NCBI GenBank assembly: GCA_022448985.1
Contig: JAKVCR010000052.1
Location: 1 to 64,000 of the forward strand
DNA: 64,000 bases
Reading direction: 5' to 3'
From: Roseibacillus sp.
GTDB lineage: Bacteria > Verrucomicrobiota > Verrucomicrobiia > Verrucomicrobiales > Akkermansiaceae
In this document: positions 60,610-64,000 of the stretch, one piece after another
Numbering within the stretch: the first letter of the stretch is position 1
Layout of the letters: the number at the start of each line of letters is the position of its first letter
The notes under the pieces: generated by a model
Seen by the model: only the letters and a program-made list of their open reading frames with translations
Database searches by the model: none
What the model was told of the DNA's origin: nothing
Program-made: the position numbers and the translations under genes

Positions 60610-61383
60610 TTGAAAGGAATTATCCCGATCCTCCTTGCGAATTTCGGACTACTTCTTCCGCCGGCCTCGGCCCGGGAACCGTGGGACCATGCCAAGGCCA
60701 AGAAGATGGTGGCCAAGGTGCTGGAGGTTGAGAAGGCCGGTAAACTTCCCTGGAATCGAATTCCCTGGCGAATCCATGTTGAAAATGCGGTGAAGGAAGC
60801 CAAGGGCACCGGTAAGCCGCTTTTTGTGTTCTTTTACGTTCCTCAGGAAGGACCTCCCCGGGAACCCTGCGGACTGGAGGGGCGTCTCCTGCGTGCCCAC
60901 GGCCTCTCCGATCCCAAGGTCATTGAGTTGGTCAAGGCCTACTGTGTGCCGGTGAAGATCCAGCTCAAGAAGGGGCAGGACTATCCGGTCGAATGGCCTG
61001 CCCTGAAGAAGTGGGCGACCGTCTACAAGTTTTCGAACGGTCGCGGGTTCACCGGTTGTTCAGTGGTCAGCCCTGATCTCGCCATCGAGTACGGAAACAG
61101 CGGTTCAGCCAGGATCTCGGAGATGCTCGAGTCCCCTGCCTTTGATCCGAAGGAAGTCCTTGCCATGCTGGTGCGCGCGATGGACCGGGTGAATGAAGAA
61201 CGCTCCATACGCGTGCAACGCAGTATCAGCGACGACGAACGCCAGACCGAGATCAAGCGTTTTCGCAAGGGAGTGACGCGAGTGGTCCAGAGTGAAGGCC
61301 GCCGAAAGCTCCCGCCGGAGGGATACTCCCTGGAGCAGGCGCTGGAACTTTACCGGATGGCTGGTATTGCGGACAAGGAGTAG
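60610..61383 (+). CDS. Exported thioredoxin-fold protein without CxxC
   Basis: A 257-residue exported protein. TTG at 60610 gives the signal peptide MKGIIPILLANFGLLLPPASA; GTG at 60604 or an ATG at 60484 or 60502 are alternatives, but the longer forms put the signal internally. Residues about 55-150 look like a thioredoxin fold (AVKEAKGTGKPLFVFFYVP, then KVIELVKAYCVPVKIQLKKG). The redox CxxC is not found; a single CGLEG occurs after PPREP. The C-terminal part is charged (RSIRVQRSISDDERQTEIKRF). Such proteins may act as periplasmic chaperone-like or regulators. Function unknown. Confidence 0.6.
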   Translation: MKGIIPILLANFGLLLPPASAREPWDHAKAKKMVAKVLEVEKAGKLPWNRIPWRIHVENAVKEAKGTGKPLFVFFYVPQEGPPREPCGLEGRLLRAHGLSDPKVIELVKAYCVPVKIQLKKGQDYPVEWPALKKWATVYKFSNGRGFTGCSVVSPDLAIEYGNSGSARISEMLESPAFDPKEVLAMLVRAMDRVNEERSIRVQRSISDDERQTEIKRFRKGVTRVVQSEGRRKLPPEGYSLEQALELYRMAGIADKE

Positions 61384-61486
61384 CGCCTGGCTCCCCGCGG
61401 TTCCTTTTCTGGCGCCCGGGTAAGTTGTCTGATGAAGGTCAAGAGAAGTTGACAAAGAACGCCGCGTTCGCAAGTAGTGGGGCGTC

Positions 61487-61945
61487 ATGAAGATAGTGTC
61501 ATTCCACAAGTTGATTACCTTGGCTGCGGCCGTGGCTCTGCTCGGGTTCGTCCCCCATGCCCAGAGCGGGGAGGAGAAGAAAGAGGCCGGGCCCAAGGAC
61601 ATGGAAGAGGCCATGGACCTGATGAGCGGATCGCTCAAGGGGTTACGTCGGCTCAAGCGCGATCCCGATCGGTGGAGTAAAAGTGCCGCCCTGGTCGCTA
61701 AAGGATCTCAGTCGGTCATTGCAGCCATGAAGTGGATCCCGAAGGAGATTGAGGAGCTTCCGGAAGGGCCAGATAAGATCAAGGCACTCGCCGATGCGCG
61801 CCGCCTCATGGGGCTCACCCTCGCTGGATACGCCGAACTGGAACTGGCTTTCCTTGCTAAGGATGAGGAGAAGGTGGAAGCGGCCCTCGATCAGCTGAAG
61901 GAAATCAAGGCCGAATCCCACGAGAAGTATAACAGGGGAGAGTAA
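61487..61945 (+). CDS. Exported cytochrome b562-like protein
   Basis: A 152-residue protein with signal peptide (MKIVSFHKLITLAAAVALLGFVPHAQS). The mature helices align by eye with cytochrome b562, a four-helix periplasmic heme protein. The Met ligand position matches Met43 (EEAMDLMSGSLKGLRR), and the C-terminal His ligand matches His145 in LDQLKEIKAESHEKYNRGE, like the b562 ending YHQKYR. No other cysteines or metal sites are seen. It follows the thioredoxin-fold gene on the same strand by 103 bases. The assignment rests on two aligned ligands and helix spacing. Confidence 0.6.
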   Translation: MKIVSFHKLITLAAAVALLGFVPHAQSGEEKKEAGPKDMEEAMDLMSGSLKGLRRLKRDPDRWSKSAALVAKGSQSVIAAMKWIPKEIEELPEGPDKIKALADARRLMGLTLAGYAELELAFLAKDEEKVEAALDQLKEIKAESHEKYNRGE

Positions 61946-62043
61946 GGGCTGCCACCTACTGCCTTCGCGAAAAAGCGCAGTGTAGGCCACGCTTTTGTTG
62001 AAGGAGAAACGTCAGGGAACCCGGTTCCCGGCCTTGGAGCTCT

Positions 62044-62700
62044 TTACCGGATGATGCTGACACGCGTTCCGAGGGGCAGCTTTTCGTAGACCGCGTAGGC
62101 CACCTTGGAGGGCATGCGGACGCAGCCGTGCGAGGCAGGGTAGCGGGGGACACGCCCCTGGTGCATGCCGAGACCTTTCCAGCTCAGGCGCATCCAGTAG
62201 GGCATGGCGGCTCCCTCGAACTCTCCGCCCTCGGGGACTTCGTCTTCCGTGATGTCGGCGTCGGTCTTGTGGACCTCACCCTCGGCGTCGTAAATCGTCC
62301 CGTAGAGGTTGGATTGTTTCTCGCTCTGGATCTTCTCCACAATCCGGTAGTTGCCCGGGGGGGTAGGAAAAGTCTTTCTTCCGGAGGCAATGGGGTAGTC
62401 CATTGCGATATCCTTATTGTTGTAAATCCTGGCCCGTTGCAGGGTGAGATCGATTTCCACCCGGGTATTGTCCTCGTCCAATTCACCGAAAGCGGTGAGA
62501 TCCTTGTAGACGTTGTAGGTCTTGGGATAGGACGGCTCGGCCGTGAAGTGGGCGTAGGTTCCCGGGGGATATGGGTTGACCCATTGCGCCTTGAGAACCC
62601 TCTTCTGATTCGGGTTCGGTTCGGGCACGATAGTGCAGCTGGTGGTGACAGCAACCACGGCAGGTAGAAGCGCGGAGAGGAGAGTCTTTGTAAGGTTCAT
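62044..62700 (-). CDS. L,D-transpeptidase lipoprotein (YkuD family)
   Basis: A 218-residue lipoprotein: signal MNLTKTLLSALLPAVVAVTTSC with the lipidated Cys at residue 22. The YkuD domain (VEIDLTLQRARIYNNKDIAMDYPIASGR) ends with the catalytic signature H-x-G-x9-SHGCVRM (MHQGRVPRYPASHGCVRMP), where Cys is the nucleophile. It links peptidoglycan stem peptides (3-3 cross-links) or attaches lipoproteins in the periplasm. TPPGNYRIVEK is the usual central motif. All catalytic residues are present and length is typical. Confidence 0.94.
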   Translation of the reverse strand: MNLTKTLLSALLPAVVAVTTSCTIVPEPNPNQKRVLKAQWVNPYPPGTYAHFTAEPSYPKTYNVYKDLTAFGELDEDNTRVEIDLTLQRARIYNNKDIAMDYPIASGRKTFPTPPGNYRIVEKIQSEKQSNLYGTIYDAEGEVHKTDADITEDEVPEGGEFEGAAMPYWMRLSWKGLGMHQGRVPRYPASHGCVRMPSKVAYAVYEKLPLGTRVSIIR

Positions 62701-62751
62701 GGAGATTCCCGGCCCTCGAACGGAGGCAGTCTAACACCTTGAGTAACAATC

Positions 62752-63630
62752 TCAAGCCTGCGATTTACCCTCCGGCTGGCAGGTTGGACACCAGGCCGTG
62801 GTGCGCGTGGCAATTGTTCCGCGTGAGAGAGGGGAGCGACAGCGGGGGCAGGAACCGCCCGCCTTCCACCGGTGTTGGAAGAGCCAGCGACGGGGAGGAA
62901 CCTGCTCCACATAGCTTCCAGGTGAAAATCCCCGGGTCCCGTCGCGGGGCGGGTTTTTGTCAGCGACGTGATGGAGAGCCCCCCGGCAGACCTGTCGGCT
63001 TACAGTGCGGAGGCGGGCCAGGTTGAGTTCCTGCAAGCGTGTTCCCGGGTGACAGGGGATACGCCAGCAGATCTCATCAGCCATCCAGTTGCCTACCCCG
63101 GGGAAAACGGTCTGGTCGAGCAGGAGGGCCTTGAGGGTGGTCCTCATGCGGCGGATGGTCAACCGGCGGAGACCGGCGAGTGTGAATCTCGCATCCAGCA
63201 CTTCCACGGGGAGACTCTCCCAGGGATCCACGCAGGGATCGTGGAGGTAGACGCGCCCGAACTGCCGGTAGTCTGAATAGACCAGGGAAAGTTTTTTCGT
63301 ACGCAGGATGAAGTGATCGTGTTTGGTGGTCTCGTAGTCATGGCCTGCCAGGAAGAGTCGGCCCGCCATTCCAAGATGAAGCTCAAGGTGGGTTGTCGGA
63401 TTCGTGCCTGTCGATTTGCGAGAACCCCCATTCCCGAAACTGAAGAGAATACGTTTTCCATGTGACCGGCTGCTAACAATAAAAGTGGTAGATAAGGCCG
63501 ACTCGATGATAGAGGCGGGTGTATCTCGATAAACACGGGTTCGGGGATGGGAGTCCACCGCCACGATTTGCTGCCCTATTCCCGGTTCCCATATCCGGCG
63601 GGCGAGTTCCACTTCGGCGAGCTCGGGCAT
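62752..63630 (-). CDS. mutM: Formamidopyrimidine-DNA glycosylase (Fpg/MutM family)
   Basis: A 292-residue base-excision enzyme that removes 8-oxoguanine and formamidopyrimidines. The N-terminus MPELAEVELARRIW supplies the catalytic Pro2 and Glu3, with Ala instead of the common second Pro (PELPEVE). Others: SRSHGKRILF with Lys of the family, THLELHLGMAGR, GVGNWMADEICWRIPCHPG, and the C-terminal zinc finger (CPRC and CPTC, spaced as C-x2-C-x16-C-x2-C). The Ala variant and less typical length suggest an Fpg-like branch member (Nei-type specificity possible). Confidence 0.92.
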   Translation of the reverse strand: MPELAEVELARRIWEPGIGQQIVAVDSHPRTRVYRDTPASIIESALSTTFIVSSRSHGKRILFSFGNGGSRKSTGTNPTTHLELHLGMAGRLFLAGHDYETTKHDHFILRTKKLSLVYSDYRQFGRVYLHDPCVDPWESLPVEVLDARFTLAGLRRLTIRRMRTTLKALLLDQTVFPGVGNWMADEICWRIPCHPGTRLQELNLARLRTVSRQVCRGALHHVADKNPPRDGTRGFSPGSYVEQVPPRRWLFQHRWKAGGSCPRCRSPLSRGTIATRTTAWCPTCQPEGKSQA

Positions 63631-63717
63631 ATTTTCCTACAGGGCTGAAAGTCAGAGTCGGGGTCTCGCACGACCGCGTTTTCCGGCCTCTGCGAGGTCA
63701 CTTCCGGGGAAGAGAAT

Positions 63718-63999
63718 TCATGGGCGCTTTTCCCGCGTCCTTTCCAACAGTCTCTTGTTCTCAGGGTTTTCCGGCTCCAGAGCCTCGGCTCGTTTGAGAA
63801 GGGAAGCCGCGGGTGCAAGGTTCTTGTTCTGGTCGATCCAGAGCCGGGCTAGTTCCCGGAGAGCGCGGGCGGACTTCCTGGGCTGCTCGGGAGGAATGCC
63901 TCGAATTGCGCTGCGGAGACGGTTTTCCGCACCAGCCAGATCTCCGGTCTGGCGAAGTGCCCCCGCGAATTCAATCTGGAAGTTGGGGTCGAGGATATT
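63718..63999 (-). CDS. TPR-repeat protein, C-terminal part only
   Basis: A minus-strand frame of 93 codons enters from the right window edge and stops at TGA (63718-63720). Its sequence is helical-repeat type (LDPNFQIEFAGALRQTGDLAGAENRLRSAI, then APAASLLKRAEALEPENPENKRLLE), with the TPR consensus pattern of Ala and Gly positions and a terminal EPENPENK. It is the end of a larger TPR protein whose N-terminus lies outside. It would be transcribed toward mutM, 87 bases away. Confidence 0.75.
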   Translation of the reverse strand, partial: NILDPNFQIEFAGALRQTGDLAGAENRLRSAIRGIPPEQPRKSARALRELARLWIDQNKNLAPAASLLKRAEALEPENPENKRLLERTREKRP

Positions 64000-64000
64000 C

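Noticed and set aside
61956-61996. Hairpin-like sequence after the cytochrome b562-like gene
   Set aside because: The stem has a bulge and few pairs and only a short T stretch, so it is not strong enough to call.
1-64000. CRISPR array, IS element, prophage, tRNA or rRNA genes
   Set aside because: No repeated spacer array, transposase, integrase, phage structural gene or cloverleaf/rRNA sequence was recognised on either strand.

Overview
The window looks like a chromosomal segment of a member of the Verrucomicrobiota, most likely a marine or polysaccharide-degrading Verrucomicrobiales-type bacterium. Three things point there. First, it carries many PVC-superphylum gene families: type I sulfatases, DUF1501 and DUF1552 Tat proteins, PSCyt1/DUF1549/DUF1553 and DUF1592 cytochrome-like proteins, and a Pdu-type microcompartment shell protein. 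Second, recA is preceded by TGTTC-N4-GAACA, which is the LexA operator consensus I recall for Verrucomicrobia. Third, the base composition is GC-rich. I see no phage, insertion sequence, CRISPR array, rRNA or tRNA, and coding density is high.

Layout. 1-13.2 kb: one long minus-strand run made of a DMT exporter, DUF1552, DUF1592/cytochrome c, two sulfatases, DUF1501, DUF1549/DUF1553 and a third sulfatase. This is an exported desulfation block. 13.2-17.98 kb: ruvX, small membrane proteins and nucleotide-sugar genes (manC, an rfbB-like dehydratase with an altered catalytic Tyr, an rmlD-like reductase). 18-23.3 kb: exported or lipoprotein genes, a peroxiredoxin, avtA, a lipoprotein lipase-like hydrolase, and a promoter-gene-terminator unit at 19.4-20.1 kb. 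23.4-41.4 kb: mostly core genes: recA with its LexA site, tilS, serS, an MsbA-like exporter, a pair of paralogous membrane-anchored coiled-coil proteins, rlmH, glyS, xseA, sucCD, ispF, an inositol monophosphatase, separate coaC and coaB, and gmk.

41.4-45.2 kb is a four-gene minus-strand operon for oxidative, non-phosphorylating L-fucose catabolism: an SDR, L-fuconate dehydratase, an FAH-family diketo-acid hydrolase and a second SDR. 45.3-55.7 kb holds two further DUF1501/DUF1549 pairs. One is coupled to a WD40 gene and the other contains a full PSCyt1 cytochrome domain. Between them lies a membrane-anchored prenyltransferase-repeat protein. 55.85-57.7 kb holds a stand-alone pduS/pduT-like pair (a flavin/Fe-S electron-transfer protein plus a Cys-containing tandem BMC shell protein), directly downstream of mutS. 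The last 4 kb has exported proteins (a thioredoxin-fold protein, a cytochrome b562-like protein, an L,D-transpeptidase), mutM and the end of a TPR gene.

How the genes may work together. The sulfatases and the fucose operon fit use of a sulfated, fucose-rich glycan. The DUF1501/DUF1549 pairs are exported partners of unknown activity that travel with such enzymes. The orphan pduS/pduT pair is the most unusual element. No aldolase, aldehyde dehydrogenase, diol dehydratase or other shell gene accompanies it here, which suggests a portable electron-conduit module serving a compartment encoded elsewhere.
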